Assembly: GCA_026874595.1 (NCBI GenBank)
Contig: CM049318.1
Coordinates: forward strand, 44,186,456 to 44,250,455
Source of the DNA: Sipunculus nudus
Taxonomy: Eukaryota; Annelida; Sipuncula; Golfingiida; Sipunculidae
DNA length: 64,000 nt
Reading direction: 5' to 3'
In this document: positions 38,336-51,527 of the stretch, piece after piece
Layout of the letters: the number at the start of each line of letters is the position of its first letter
How positions within the stretch are numbered: position 1 is the stretch's first letter
Position numbers and translations under genes: made by a program
Notes under the pieces: model-generated
What the model was told of the DNA's origin: nothing
Database searches by the model: none
What the model saw: the letters and a program-made list of their open reading frames with translations, nothing else

Positions 38336-38909
38336 CATGGTAGCATGACCTTTGACCATTGGACCCCAAAATCCACAAAGTTCTTACTTTAGTGGTAAGC
38401 CATACATAAGTTAAATCTGAAGCCAATATGTCAAACTAAACTGTACTTATCATCTGGAAACTAATTTGTGAACACATGGCCCTGTGACCTTGACCTCTGA
38501 CCTTGTGACCCCAAATTAATTGATGCTCTCCCCATACTGGCAAGTCAGCTTAATGCACAAGATGGAAAGTTTGGGATGAAAAGCTTTGCTTAAAATGCAG
38601 CCATAATCTTTTTAAATGAGTTGTTACCTTGACATTTGACCTCATGACCAAAAATCAGACTGTTTCTTTCTTTAGTGTAGGGCCATTTGTAAGTCGTGTT
38701 TGAAATCCATATGTCAATCCAACCTTGAGTTATCATCTGGAAACAAATTTGTGTGGATAAACAAAAGGACAGACAGACAAAAAGTCAGACAGACAGGGTG
38801 ATTACTTTAGGGCATCCACTTGTGATCAATAAACACACCATGTTTTGGGACACTAGATGGAATCACAACTGAGAAACTGACATGATTGTTGTCATTTCTT
38901 TTAGTAAAA
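38336..38909. repeat. repeat module with TGACCTTGACCTCTGACC blocks
   Basis: Two to three diverged units with CATGACCTTTGACC, TGACCTTGACCTCTGACCT (38484-38502) and CATCTGGAAACmAATTTGTG, followed by a GACAGACAG tract and ATTACTTTAGGGCATCCACTTG. It is related to the modules at 21.4 kb, 52.5 kb and 62.0 kb, and resembles the right ends of families E/F. Confidence 0.55.
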
Positions 38910-39368
38910 ACAAGGGACCCATGGGTCACAGTGCTCTGTGGAAGTTTGAAAATTTTGCAAATGAAAAATATTCTATTTTAATGTTTCCATATTTATAAAC
39001 ATATGAGAAGCTATGAGTAAAGGGGCCCTCTTACTTGGTTATAGTAAAGTTCTAAATATAAGATTCCAAAACTAATACTCTGACAAGACTGTCATGAAGA
39101 AAAACTGTAAAAGTTTTGAGATACTCTGATGCATATGAAAAATTTACAGATTGACAGGCAAGTGGACAAAATGGACTAATACCTTTATTTCACCTTCAAG
39201 GGAATAATGCATTTAAGTTTATATTAAAGCCTGTTTTTTTAAGCATAAGGGAATAATGCATTTAAGTTTATGTTAAAGCCTATTTTTTAGCATATCCACT
39301 TTTTCCATTAATAGTTTTTATCAGAATCATTTTTTTTTATTTACAAGTTTTATAAATTTGTAATAAAA
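38910..39368 (-). mobile_element. family A left part (short variant)
   Basis: Left end ACAAGGGACCCATGGGTC at 38910, then a module shared with the complete copy at 49659 (GAGAAGCTATGAGTAAAGGG, GACAAGACTGTCATGAAGAA). It is cut at 39368 by a family B left end. Confidence 0.75.
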
Positions 39369-41640
39369 ACAAGGCCTACAGGCCTAATGCGAACCTGTGC
39401 ATTGAGAAATACACCAGGTACAATGCTTCAATGCTGGACCATTACTTCTCATGTATACAAAGAATGCAAGAACTAAACATTTTGAATAAGAAACAATTAC
39501 ACAAACATCACTGCTGAACTTCTGACATGGGTGCACACAACACAAAAATGATTGTAGCTGGCACCACCAGTCTTGTATACAACAAAGCTATCAGAGATAT
39601 ATACATATGCCCAATTTCAGACTGATATATCAATCACCTCCTGAAAATAAGCAGGGACACACACTGTGCAAAATTTATTGTAGGTGGCACCACCAGTCTT
39701 GTATACGACAAAGCTATTCGATATGTATATACATGCCCAATTTCAGGCTGATATATCAAATTCCTCTGTAGAAATAAGCAGGCACGTACACTGTGCAAAA
39801 GTCAATGTAGGTGGCGCCACCTGTCTTGTGAACGAGAAAGCCATCAAAGACACAAAGACAGGTCAAAATATCAGGCCAATACATCATACTTACCTTGAGT
39901 CTGATGCATGGGGCTGACCAGGCTTATGTGAGAAAGCCAGTTGCCCCGAGTGAACTGTGACAAATTTGCTGGCTCAGGCTATGCACTGAGTGAACTCATG
40001 ACCTGCACCTGGCTAGACTGAGTGAAGTTCTGTACCTGGCTGCACTGAGTGAACTCTTGACCTGTTTCATAATCTGACACAGTTGGCACTCTGCCAAAAC
40101 TATAAATAGATCCAGGCTGAACCTTGGTGTGAAATCTAATGCAGTCTGCCAATGCTATAAATAGAATGCAGCTACTGCACTGAGTGAACTCCTGACCCAT
40201 ACCTGGCTGCACTGAGTGAACTCTTGACCTGTTGCCTAATCTGATACAGTTGGCAGTCTGCCAGAGCTATAAATAGATCCAGACTGACCTCAAGCCTGTT
40301 GGCAAATCTGAAATAGTAGCCACGTACACCATTGCATAAGCTCATGCAGGGGCCCTGCCCTGAGGGGCATGACACCCAAGAAGTGATCACATGGTGCCCA
40401 TGACGTGTTCACATGTCACCCATGAGGTGATCACTTGACTTGTGCTTGGCTGCACTGATTGAACTCTTGACCTAAATCTTGCTGCACTGAATGAACTATT
40501 GATCTGTAACCAAATCTGAAACAGTTGGCAGTTTCTCAACCTATTTAAAGATACAGACACAATCTTGGCCTGTTAGTAAATCTGTTTACACATACTGAAA
40601 GACTTTGGCTAAAACGCTTTTTTTTCAAGCTGACATATTCATAAACTTTTTATTAAAATATCTAGAATGATAAAAGATGCAGTTCTTTTATTGTTAAAGG
40701 TCCAATAATTCTACCAAAAATCATTCAAGTAAACTTGAACAAAAGCCACTTAAGAATAATTTTTGTGCAATGTTACAGAAGTTATAATTGAAACAATAAT
40801 TTTGAAGAAGAACAGTTTTGCAGTCCTTATTTTGAAATAGACATAAAAATGGCAATAAGACCAACTTAAGCTTTTCTGATATGATTGAAAGAACCATGTC
40901 CTAGGATAATTCTTTTGAAAAACTGAACAATTCAACTTGACAGTTTCATCGTAAACAATTTAAGCTGAAAGAGGCTAAAATTGTGAGGTTTTGCCCATAA
41001 AAAACAGGTCAATATAGGTGGCACCACAAAATCTGCTACTTCAAATATGAGTGATGTGACCAATATTTGCACAATAACCAATATTTGCACAATATTTGAT
41101 AATGCTAGCTTCTGTCACTTCTGAGATTACTAATGACTGTTCAAATTTGTGTAACTCCACTAAAATTCATCAAATGCAAACCATTTGAACAAACTTCAGA
41201 GGGCTTGCCTCTGGGATCATTTCTGTAAAATACTGAACAATTTGCCTTGACTTTTTACAAGAAGACTTTTAAAGGTTTTTCAGCTTTTTCCCTATAAAAT
41301 CTAAGTAAATGCAGATAACAAACAAAAAATAAGCTGAATCCCACAACATTTGATATGTGACAGATTATTGCATAAAATCTGGAGATGGTAGCTGCAGCTA
41401 TTCCTGAATAATTATGGGTTAATGTACAGACGACCAATGACCCCCGTACAAAAAAATGTCAATGCAGTTGGCACCACCAATACCTGAATTTCATATATGA
41501 CTCATGTGACCAACACTGGCATAAAATTTGGTGATGATAGCTCTGGCCGTTTCTGAGATTGTAACTTTAGTATGCTCATTTGGACATATGACTAAGTTCA
41601 ACCTCCTGTAACTCGGCCAAAAATCACCAAACTTAAACCA
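39369..41640 (-). mobile_element. family B left and middle part
   Basis: Left end ACAAGGCCTACAGG with GCGAACCTGTG, then three 120-bp units (GGTGGCGCCACC at 39810-39821), TATAAATA-type units to about 40550 and diverged 3' units to 41640. There the sequence switches abruptly to family A array units, with no B right end. Confidence 0.75.
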
Positions 41641-44514
41641 GAGAACTAATTTAAGGTTTCCACAGACACTTTTCATGGGCCTCCTTGCATGACAAGAATG
41701 AAGATTCTAGGTCCAGTTGTTACAATTTGTACCCTGTTGACACATAACCACATCCTTAAAGGTCTTAAAAATAGAGAAAAAAAATTGTAAAAATGTGTAA
41801 CAAGCCCCATAGCTTGAAGAATATAGGTAACAGAGACCTAATTCCAGGTTTCTAGGGAGTCTGCAGAAACTGATGAAACATCTCATGATCTCTTTGTATG
41901 AAATTTTTTACTATTCTGGGGGGTACTTTGGGGCCCTACAGCATGAAGGATATGGGTAACAGAGACCTAATTTCAGGTTTCCATGGAGACTTTTCATGGG
42001 TCTCCCAGTGTGTCAAGAATGAAGATTCTAGGTCCAGTTGTTATGATTTGTGCCCTGTTAACAGATGTTCATATCTTTAAACGTCTCAAAAATAGTGAAA
42101 AAAATTTGTAAAGAATCGAAAAATACAGGTGGCGCCACCAGTCTGCAGAAACCTATGAAACACTCCATGATCAATATCCATGCAAAGAACCATGGTAATC
42201 AATGCATTAGTTGTTCAGATATTTCAGTTTTTGTATCAAATTTTCATTATTCAGCTGGGGTACTTCAGAGCCCCATAGCTTGAAGAATCTGGGTAACAGA
42301 GACCTAATTCCAGGTTTCCAAGGAGACTTTTCATGGGCCTCCCCCAATGTCAAGAATGAAGATTCTAGGTCCAGTTGTTATGATTTGTGCCCTGTTAACA
42401 GATGACTGCATCTTTTAAGGTCTCAAATATAATGAAAAAAATCGTAAAAAATCGAAAAAATACAGATGGCGTCCGCAGTCTGCAGAAACTGATGAAACAT
42501 CTCATGATTAATATGTATGCCAAAAATCATGACCATCAGTGATGTAGTTAATGAGATATTGAAGTTTTTGTATGAAATTTTTCACTATTCTGGGGGGTAC
42601 TTTGGGGCCTCATAGCTCAAAGGATATGGGTAACAGAGACCTAATTTTTGGTTTCCATGGAGACTTTTCATACGTATCTCAGAATATCAAGAATAAAGCT
42701 TCTAGATCCAGTCTTAACGATTTGTGCCCTGTTAACAGATGTCCACATTTTTAAAGGTCTCAAAAATAGAGAAAAAAATTCGTAAAAAATCGAAAAATAT
42801 AGGTTGCGCCACCAGTCTGCAGAAACTGATGAAACATCGCATGATTAATATGTATGCCAAAAATCATGACCATCAGTGATGTAGTTAATGAGATATTGAA
42901 GTTTTTGTATGAAATTTTTCACTATTCTTGGGAGTACTTTGGGGCCCCATAGCTTGAAGGATATGGGTAATAGAGACCTAATTTCTAGTTTCCATGGAGA
43001 CTTTTCATAGGTCTCTCAGAATGTCAGGAATGAAGATTCTAGGTCCAGTCTTTACGATTTGTGCCCTGTTAACAGATGTCCACATTTTTAAAGGTCTCAA
43101 AAAATGAGAAAAAAATTCGTAAAAAATCGAAAAGTACAGGTGGCGCCACCAGTCTGCAGGAACTAATGGAATATCTCATGATCAATATGTATGCCAAAAA
43201 TCATGACCATCAGTGTTGTAGTTAATGAGATATTGAAGATTTTGTATGAAATTTTTTACTATTCTGGGGGGTACTTTGGGGCCCCATAGCTTGAAGGATA
43301 TGGGTAACAGAGACCTGATTTCTGGTTTCCAAGGAGATTTTTCATGGGCCTCCCCCAATGTCAAGAATGAAGATTCTAGGTCCAGTTGTTATGATTTGTG
43401 CCCTGTTAACAGATGACTGCATCTTTTAAGGTCTCAAAAATAATGAAAAAAATCGTAAAAAATCGAAAAAATACAGATGGCGTCCGCAGTCTGCAGAAAC
43501 TGATGAAACATCTCATGATTAATATGTATGCCAAAAATCATGACCATCAGTGATGTAGTTAATGAGATATTGAAGTTTTTGTATGAAATTTTTCACTATT
43601 CTGGGGGGTACTTTGGGGCCTCATAGCTCAAAGGATATGGGTAACAGAGACCTAATTTTTGGTTTCCATGGAGACTTTTCATAAGTATCTCAGAATATCA
43701 AGAATAAAGCTTCTAGATCCAGTCTTAACGATTTGTGCCCTGTTAACAGATGTCCACATTTTTAAAGGTCTCAAAAATAGAGAAAAAAATTCGTAAAAAA
43801 TCAAAAAATATAGGTTGCGCCACCAGTCTGCAGAAACTGATGAAACATCGCATGATTAATATGTATGCCAAAAATCATGACCATCAGTGATGTAGTTAAT
43901 GAGATATTGAAGATTTTGTATGAAATGTTTTACTATTCTGGGGGGTACTTTGGGGCCCCATAGCTTGAAGGATATGGGTAATAGAGACCTAATTTCTAGT
44001 TTCCATGGAGACTTTTCATAGGTCTCTCAGAATGTCAGGAATGAAGATTCTAGGTCCAGTCTTTACGATTTGTGCCCTGTTAACAGATGTCCACATTTTT
44101 AAAGGTTTCAAAAATAGAGAAAAAAATTCGTAAAAAATCGAAAAGTACAGGTGGCGCCACAAGTCTGCAGGAACTAATGGAATATCTCATGATCAATATG
44201 TATGCCAAAAATCATGACCATTAGTGTTGTAGTTAATGAGATATTGAAGATTTTGTATGAAATTTTTTACTATTTTGGGGGGTACTTTGGGGCCCCATAG
44301 CTTGAAGGATATGGGTAACAGAGACCTGATTTCTGGTTTCCAAGGAGATTTTTCATGGACCTCTCAGAATGTCAAGTTACAAGATTCTAGATCCAGCGGT
44401 TACGATTTGTGCCAGGTTAACGGACAGACGGACAGACTGATGGACGGCACGACGGACGGACGACGGACAAAGAGTGATAGCTATAGCTCAGATGACTTAC
44501 AGTCAGCTGAGCTA
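41641..44514 (-). mobile_element. family A 337-bp array with right end
   Basis: About eight units. The right end has a GACGGACAGAC tract and hairpin ending TA at 44514. It is inserted in, or joined to, another array unit (right flank AAAACTGATGAAACACTCC). It contains a higher-order duplication listed separately. Confidence 0.85.
42331..44352. repeat. 1,011-bp higher-order repeat, two copies
   Basis: Three consecutive 337-bp units are duplicated as a block. CCCCCAATGTCAAGAATGAAG occurs at 42341 and again at 43352, and the odd variant CAGATGGCGTCCGCAGTCTG follows in both. The copies are nearly identical, whereas single units inside a block differ clearly. Confidence 0.88.
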
Positions 44515-45859
44515 AAAACTGATGAAACACTCCATGATCAATATCCATGCAAACAATTATGGTGATCTCTGCATTAGTTGTTCAGATACTTCAGCTTATG
44601 TATCAAATGTTCCATTATTCCGAGCTGTCCTTATGAATGCCATAGCTCTAAGGATATGGGTAACAGAGACCTAATTTCAGGTGTCCATGGAGACTTTTCA
44701 TGGGTCTCCCTGTGTATCAAGAATAAAGATTCTAGGTCAAGTCATTACAATTTGTACCTTGTTGACAGATAACTACATCCTTAAAAGTCTCATAAATAGA
44801 GAAAAAAAAATTGTAAAAATTTGAAAAAATACAGGTTGCGCCACCAGTCTGCAGGAAATGATGGAACACCTCTTGATCAATATGTATGCCAAAAATCATG
44901 ACCAGCTGTATTGTAGTTATTGAGATGTTGCAGTTTTTTTAAATCAAATTTTCCATTATTCTGGGGGGTAATTGGGAGCCCCACAGCTCAAATGATATGG
45001 GTAACTGAGACCTTATTTCAGGTTTCCATGGAGACTTTTCATAGGTCTCTCACTGTGTCAAGAATGAAGATTCTAGGTCCAGTCTTAACGATTTGTGCCC
45101 TGTTAACAGATGTCCACATTTTTAAAGACCTCAAAAACAGAGAAAACAATTCGTAAAGAATCGAAAAATACAGGTGGCGCCACCAGTCTGCAGAAACTGA
45201 TGAAACATCTCATGATCAATATGTATGCCAAAAATCATGACCATCAGTGATGTAGTTAATGAGATATTGAAGTTTTTGTATGAAATTTTTCACTATTCTG
45301 GGGGGTACTTTGGGGCCCCATAGCTCAAAGGATTTGGGTAACAGAGACCTAATTTCTGGTTTCCATGGAGACTTTTCATAGGTCTCTCACTGTGTCAAGA
45401 ATGAAGATTCTAGGTCCAGTCTTTACGATTTGTGCCCTGTTAACAGTTGTTCACATTTTTAAAGGTCTCAAAAATAGAGAAAAAAATTCGTAAAAAATCT
45501 AAAAATACAGGTGGCGCCACCAATCTGCAGGAACTGATGAAACATCTCATGATAAATATGTATGCCAAAAATCATGACCATCAGTGATGTAGTTAATGAG
45601 ATATTAAAGTTTTTGTATGAAAATTTTGACTATTCTGGGGGGTACTTTGGGGCCCAATAGCTCGAAGGATATGGGTAACAGAGACCTAATTTCTGGTTTC
45701 CAAGGAGATTTTTCATTGACCTCTCAGAATTTAAAGTTACAAGATTCTAAGTCCAGCAGTTACGATTTGTGCCAGGTTAATGGACAGACGGACAGACAGA
45801 CGGACGACGGACAAAGAGTGATCGCTATAGCTCAGCATGACTGAAAGTCAGCTGAGCTA
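44515..45859 (-). mobile_element. family A 337-bp array with its own right end
   Basis: Four units, then a GACGGACAGACAGACGG tract and terminal hairpin ending TA at 45859. It is followed by family B sequence (AAGTAAAGAAAATCCGAAAT). Confidence 0.8.
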
Positions 45860-46029
45860 AAAGTAAAGAAAATCCGAAATAGTTTTTTTGATGACTGATT
45901 ATTTGCACAAAATTTGGTGATGCTAGCTTCTGCCGTTTTTGAGATAGCTATGGTTTACATACAGACGACGCACACGCACAACACATGACTGGTGACACTG
46001 CACCATCGCATAAGCTAACAGGTTCACTA
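45860..46029 (-). mobile_element. family B right end
   Basis: The last part of a B unit and the right end CATAAGCTAACAGGTTCACTA at 46029, partly decayed. Confidence 0.65.
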
Positions 46030-46398
46030 AAAAATATTCGTTAAAATAGGAAAAAATACAGGTGGCGCCACAACGTTTCAGGAACTGACAACACTAGTCT
46101 TGGTCAATATTCAAGGCAAGATTCATTGTCAAGATATCAGAGGTTTTGTATCAAATTTTTTACTATTCTGGGGGGTACTTTCCAGCCCCATAGCTCAAAG
46201 GATATAGGTTGCAGTGACCTAATTTACGGTTTCTGATTAGATTTTTTATTGACCTCCCTGGATATTAACTTATATGTTTCTAGGACCAGCCATTACAATT
46301 TGTGCCCTGCTAACGGACTGCCAGACACCCGGACATCCGGATGGACGAAGGACAGGCGCCATTCCTATACCTCAGTTGACATACAGTCAGCTGAGCTA
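46030..46398 (-). mobile_element. family A single unit with right end
   Basis: One diverged 337-bp unit (GGTGGCGCCACAACG), a short GACGGA-type tract and right end CAGCTGAGCTA at 46398. Confidence 0.65.
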
Positions 46399-47428
46399 AA
46401 AATGAATGTAGCTGGCACCACGAGTCTTGTATACAACAAAGCTATCAGAGATATATATATATACATATGTCCAAGTTCAGACTGATATATCAAATCCCTC
46501 CTGAGAAATAAGCAGGGACACACACTGTGCAAAAATTACTGTAAGTGGCTACACCAGTCTTGTATATGACAAAGCTATTCGATATGTATATATATGCCCA
46601 ATTTCAGGCTGATATATCAAATTCCTCTGTAGAAATAAGCAGGCACCTACACTGTGCAAAAGTCATTGTAGGTGGCGACACTTAAACCATTCGAACAAAC
46701 TTGAGAAAGATTGTTCCAGGAATCATTTCTGTGAAATATTGGACAATTTGGTTAAACAGTTTGGGAGAAGAAGATTTTTAAAGCTTTTTTAGCTTTTTCC
46801 CAATAAAATCTAAGAAAATGCAGTTAGCCAAAAAATAAGCAAAATCTGATAGAGTTTTTAGATGTCTAATTTTTTAAATAAAATTTCGTGATGCTTACTC
46901 TTGCCGTTTTCAAGATAGTATGGGTTAACGTACAGACAATGGACGCCGGATGACAGACGCCGGACGCCAGACGACGCCACACCATTGCATAAGCTCACAG
47001 GTTCGCTAAAAATGCAGTTAGCCAAAAAATAAGTAAAATCCGATAGAGTTTTTTAGATGACTAATTTTTTGCATAAAATTTCATGATGCTTACTCTTGCC
47101 GTTTTCAAGATAGTATGGGTTAACGGACGGATGACGCCACACCATTGCATATGCTCACAGGTTCGCTAATTGGCCTCAGTGGCGTCAGTCAAAAAACGTT
47201 TTGCAGGTTTATAACTCATATAGGAAAATAAAGCAAAATGGCTAAGTTAAGCTTCCAATAACTCAGCCTGAAATCACTGAACCAAAACCATTTGAACAAA
47301 CTTGAATTATCAACATCTAAGGATAATTAAAGTGTGAGATTTAAGAATTTGGCCCGGTGGTTTTTGAAAAGATGATCTTTTTAGCAACTGAGCTAAAATG
47401 GGCTGTTATGGCATATGACTAAATTCAG
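46399..47428 (-). mobile_element. family B pieces with two right ends
   Basis: 120-bp units (46399-46680) join abruptly to a B right region ending CACAGGTTCGCTA at 47008. A second right region ends at 47168, and part of a 178-bp unit runs to 47428, where the tyrosine-recombinase element is inserted. Left ends are missing for all of them. Confidence 0.65.
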
Positions 47429-48718
47429 ATGTAAATTAAAGAAGTTAATTATTGTTAACGCTTAAAGTTGAATCTTGCAGACCTGGCAACCCGTATCTAT
47501 TCAGGTGGAGCCGTCCCCCTTAAAACTGCTTAGTTATACACGGGGCCGGGGAACTCACACTTCAGTAATCAATGTTCACACCCCCCGCCAGTCAGTTGCA
47601 CGTTGTGTTTTGTCGGTGACAGCCATGACACTGGCTTATTTTGCATGTCTGAGAGCGGCGGAATTTGAGTCCCATCGCAGTCCTCATTTGATAGGGCTAA
47701 CCATTTAACAGTTGGCGATGTAAAGTTGCTTCAGAATGAGCAGGGCATATATTATCTGACTCTAAAATTGAAGGGGTCAAAAACTGACAAAGCTGGATGT
47801 GGCTACGTAATCAACATCGACTGCTCTCAGACAAGCATCTGTGCCGTGTGTTCTATGCGGCAGTACATGAATCAACGAGGTTCACAATATGGTGCGAACA
47901 AGGATGAACCGTTGTTTAAACTCGAGAATACATGCATTCTTACAAAGTCTCTTTTTGTTAACCATGTTCGGCTGATATTAGCATTAGCAGGATTTCAAAA
48001 TGACCAATATAGTGGTCACTCTTTCTGTAGAGGTGGTGCCACCGATGCAGCAGCGGCAGGTATGCAGGATTGGGAGATCAAGCTGCTAGGCAGATGGTCG
48101 AGTAATGCATATGAACGATATATATAAGCTCCTGTCAGTGTTGTAACTGGTTTTGCGAGACGGATGGCTTTACAACGCAGGTTAAGCTCGGCTCTGTTCA
48201 GAGGTTGCTATTTGAATTTCTTCAAATACCCCTTAATTAAATTAGGCCATAAAGTTGGCGCTCATTCAAGCGGCCAACTGTGGGCCTTTTTATTTGGCCC
48301 AATTGTATGTTGGGTTGAAAATTAAAGGATCATATTATGGCCCACACCGCTTTCCATGTTTTCTTTGTTAAATAGGAGCGTTAAATGTAAATTAAAGAAG
48401 TTAATTATTGTTAACGATTAAAGTTGAATCTTGCAGACCTGGCAACCCGTATCTATTCAGGTGGAGCCGTCCCCCTTAAACCCGCTTAGTTATACACGGG
48501 GCCAGGGAACTCACGCTTCAGTAATCACTGTTCACACCCCCCGCCAGTCAGTTGCACGTTGTGTTTTGTCGGTGTCCCGCCCACCCACTGTCCATTTATT
48601 GCGATATGTGTCTGGTCGGTTTACTTCACGTATTTCGGTGTACTTATTTGCGTTGTTTTGCTATGTGTTGCTTGTTTCCTGTATTTATGTTACCTCGTGC
48701 AACGATGTGATGGGCCTT
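47429..48718 (+). mobile_element. tyrosine-recombinase retroelement-like fossil (DIRS/Ngaro kin)
   Basis: Plus-strand remnant of a tyrosine recombinase resembling those of DIRS/Ngaro elements: a hydrophobic LRAAEF helix region near 47.65 kb and the C-terminal HSFCRGGATDAAAAG box with its catalytic His and Arg (about 48.02 kb), followed by LLGRWSSNAYERYI. Direct repeats of about 190 bp flank it (47429-47626 and 48385-48574), similar in principle to the split repeats of Ngaro-type elements. No reverse transcriptase or gag is present, so a Crypton-like DNA element is an alternative. It is inserted in a family B 178-bp unit, with array sequence on both sides. It is broken, with at least one or two interruptions and large internal loss. 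Confidence 0.7.
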
Positions 48719-49365
48719 TTTATAACTCAGCCAAAAGTCACTGAACTGAGACCATTTGAACAAACTTCAGAAAGCACTACCCTAGGATCATTTCTGTGCG
48801 ATATTAAACAATTTGGACAAATGGTTTCAGAAAAGAAGTTTTTTGTAGCTGTCAGTATGATACGGGCACTGATGAACTCCGTTCAAAAAAGGCCGATGCA
48901 GGTCGCGCCACCAATACCTGAATTTCAGACATGACTCATGTGACCAACATTGGCATAAAATTTGGTGAGAACAGCTCCAGCCTTTTCTAAGATTGTAATT
49001 TTAGTATGCTTTTTTGGACAGATGACTAAGTTCAACTAGCTGTAACTCGGCCAAAAATCACCGAACTTAAACCATTCGAACAAACTTGAGAGAGATTGTT
49101 CCAGGGATCATTTCTGTGAAATACTGGACAATTTGGCTGAACAATTTCGGAGAAGAAGATTTTTAAAGTTTTTTTAGCTTTTTACTTATAAAATCTAAGA
49201 AAATGCAGTTAGCCAAAAAATAAGCAAAATCTGATAGAACTGACTAATTTTTTGCATAAAATTTTGTGATGCTAACTCTTGCCCTTTTCAAGATAGTATG
49301 GGATTACATACTGACGATGGATGACGGATGCCGCCACACCATCGCCTATGCTCACAGATTTGCTA
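48719..49365 (-). mobile_element. family B right part
   Basis: Continues the B array after the tyrosine-recombinase insertion and ends GCTCACAGATTTGCTA at 49365. Confidence 0.7.
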
Positions 49366-49658
49366 AAAAATCAAGGATATCCATGAAAGAATTATCTTGA
49401 AATGGGTGTTTCTGTATGAATTTTTATTCAACACAAGCCAACTGTACTGAGCTTTCATAAATGATGGTCATATTTATTAAGAAATCTTTGACCCAATGCA
49501 AGATTACATTAGTATATGTCCCACTGCATTCACTTTAATAGTTCTTGAGATAATTTTTTCTGAAGGAATTTAAAGATGGCTTCCTGGTGGCCATATTGGA
49601 TTTCTGACAGGTCGGAAATTGAACAACAAACATCCTGTAAAAGGGACCAAACATTAAA
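49366..49658. other. intron segment with family E-like unit
   Basis: About 290 bp containing GGCCATATTGGATTTCTGACAG, similar to the units of family E. It has no gene and no terminal structure. A related stretch lies at 51580-51660. Confidence 0.5.
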
Positions 49659-51527
49659 ACAAGGGACTCATGGGTCACGCCTCTCAGCTGAAGTTTGAAA
49701 TTTTTACCAGATGCAAAAATATAAAAATTTTCTATTGTAATGTTTTTCATTTATATAAGCTTATGAGAAGCTGAGAGGAAAGGGGCCCTCCTACTTGGTT
49801 ATAGTGAAGTTCTAAATATATGATTGCAAACTAATACTCTGACAAGACTGTCATGAAGAAAAACAGTAACAGTTTCGAGATACTGTGATGCATATGAAAA
49901 ATTTACAGATGGACAGGCAAGTGGACAGAATGTACTAATACCTTTATTTCACTTTCAAGAGAATAATGCATTTAAGTTTATATATAAGACTATTTTTTTA
50001 GCATATCCACTTTTTCCATTTATATTTTTTATCTGATTCATTTTTTTAATTATAAATTTGTAATAAAAAAACTGAAAATATAAGTTAAAATATTATAATT
50101 CTAAGTTGCAATCATTATATATCCAGAGTGTAGCTCATATTGGGTCATATTATGCATACACATCTATTTTATTATTTTAAAATCACAAATGTTTAAACTG
50201 AATTTAAAAGAAAGTAATGCCACAACATGGCATCTACAAGATTATTCCTTGAATCACTGTTAAAAAGTTTTGCACATTGGAGTTTTCAGTACATGCTTAA
50301 TTTTATTCACTGAAATGAGATAAAAGATTCAGTAAATCTGATAAAATAAAAACATCTTTTCAAATAAAGTATACACACTGTTAGTTGAATGAGGAACAAA
50401 CAATATCATTGTGCTAATTACTATCTAAGCTATAATTTATTACTGGAATTAATATTCAATTTCACACCTGGGGAAGTTTTTACTCTTCTGAAGTGTGGAA
50501 TTCCTTATCTGATGAACATCCACACTTTCACAGCAATACACCACTTTGTGGACACAATTAAATGTGCACTTAATTCATTGTAACCCTGGTGGTACAATAC
50601 AAAATCTAAAATGTAGCATAGCCAAGAATAAAATAAAATACAGAAAATTATAACATTCATCTAGTTAATGCACCATCTGGGGGGGGGGAGTGCAGGGAAG
50701 AGGGGAAGCCTGCTAGTAGTAGCCAAGCTGAGCCAAGGCAACCTGCCTGGGGTCGGTTACATAATGCAAGTGAAGGCTGTACTACCAGGTGGGCTAGATG
50801 TAAACAACACTTGACATGGTGTATGGAAACTTGAATAAAAGCTGCTCTTTTCAATCAATTCCTTTGAAATTTCAGATTTTTAAAGATTAAATCCTTATGT
50901 ATGTATGTTGTGAAAATTAAATCAACAGTGCTTACAGGGGAAAAAATGTGCCATTGCCAAAGTTGGACAAAATTTGAGGTATTGATTTTTTATTTATGCT
51001 AATAACTTGACAAATTTGCAAATTCATATCTAATTTTGGGTAAATAATTGAATCTTGATCAAATGAAGTTATATTCCTGAAAAAATGTCTCCAGCTTCAG
51101 CAATTCTCATGTTAGGTGAGTAAATATATTTCCTGATTTTTTAAAAATTGCATTATATTTGGGCCCATAACTTCAAAATAATACACAATACTGACCTATA
51201 CTTTTTGGTATATTCATAGAAAATGTATGGAGGTATATGAATACTAAATATGATCAAAAACAGATCAGTGGTTTTGATATTAGGCACCCTTGAAGTGTAA
51301 CAATGGCTTTTTTATGGAAAACGGATGTTTTTCCTTAATATCTCGTAGGAACGAAGTCCTAATGACCCAACTTTCGGTATGGTAGGAGATTTTTCGGACA
51401 TCTAATGGTATGCAAGGATTTGGATTCGTAGGTCCAACGGTTTTAAAACGTGCCCTGTTAACGCACGGACGGCCGACGGACAAAGGACCACGACTATAGC
51501 TCAGATGACTTATAGTCAGCTGAGCTA
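49659..51527 (-). mobile_element. family A element, complete, 1.87 kb
   Basis: Left end ACAAGGGACTCATGGGTC at 49659 with a decayed CTCAGCTG. The right end is GACGGCCGACGG, a hairpin and TA at 51527. It carries the short left module also seen at 38910 and one 670-bp unit. It lies between host-like A residues (ACATTAA|AATAATAATC). Confidence 0.82.
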
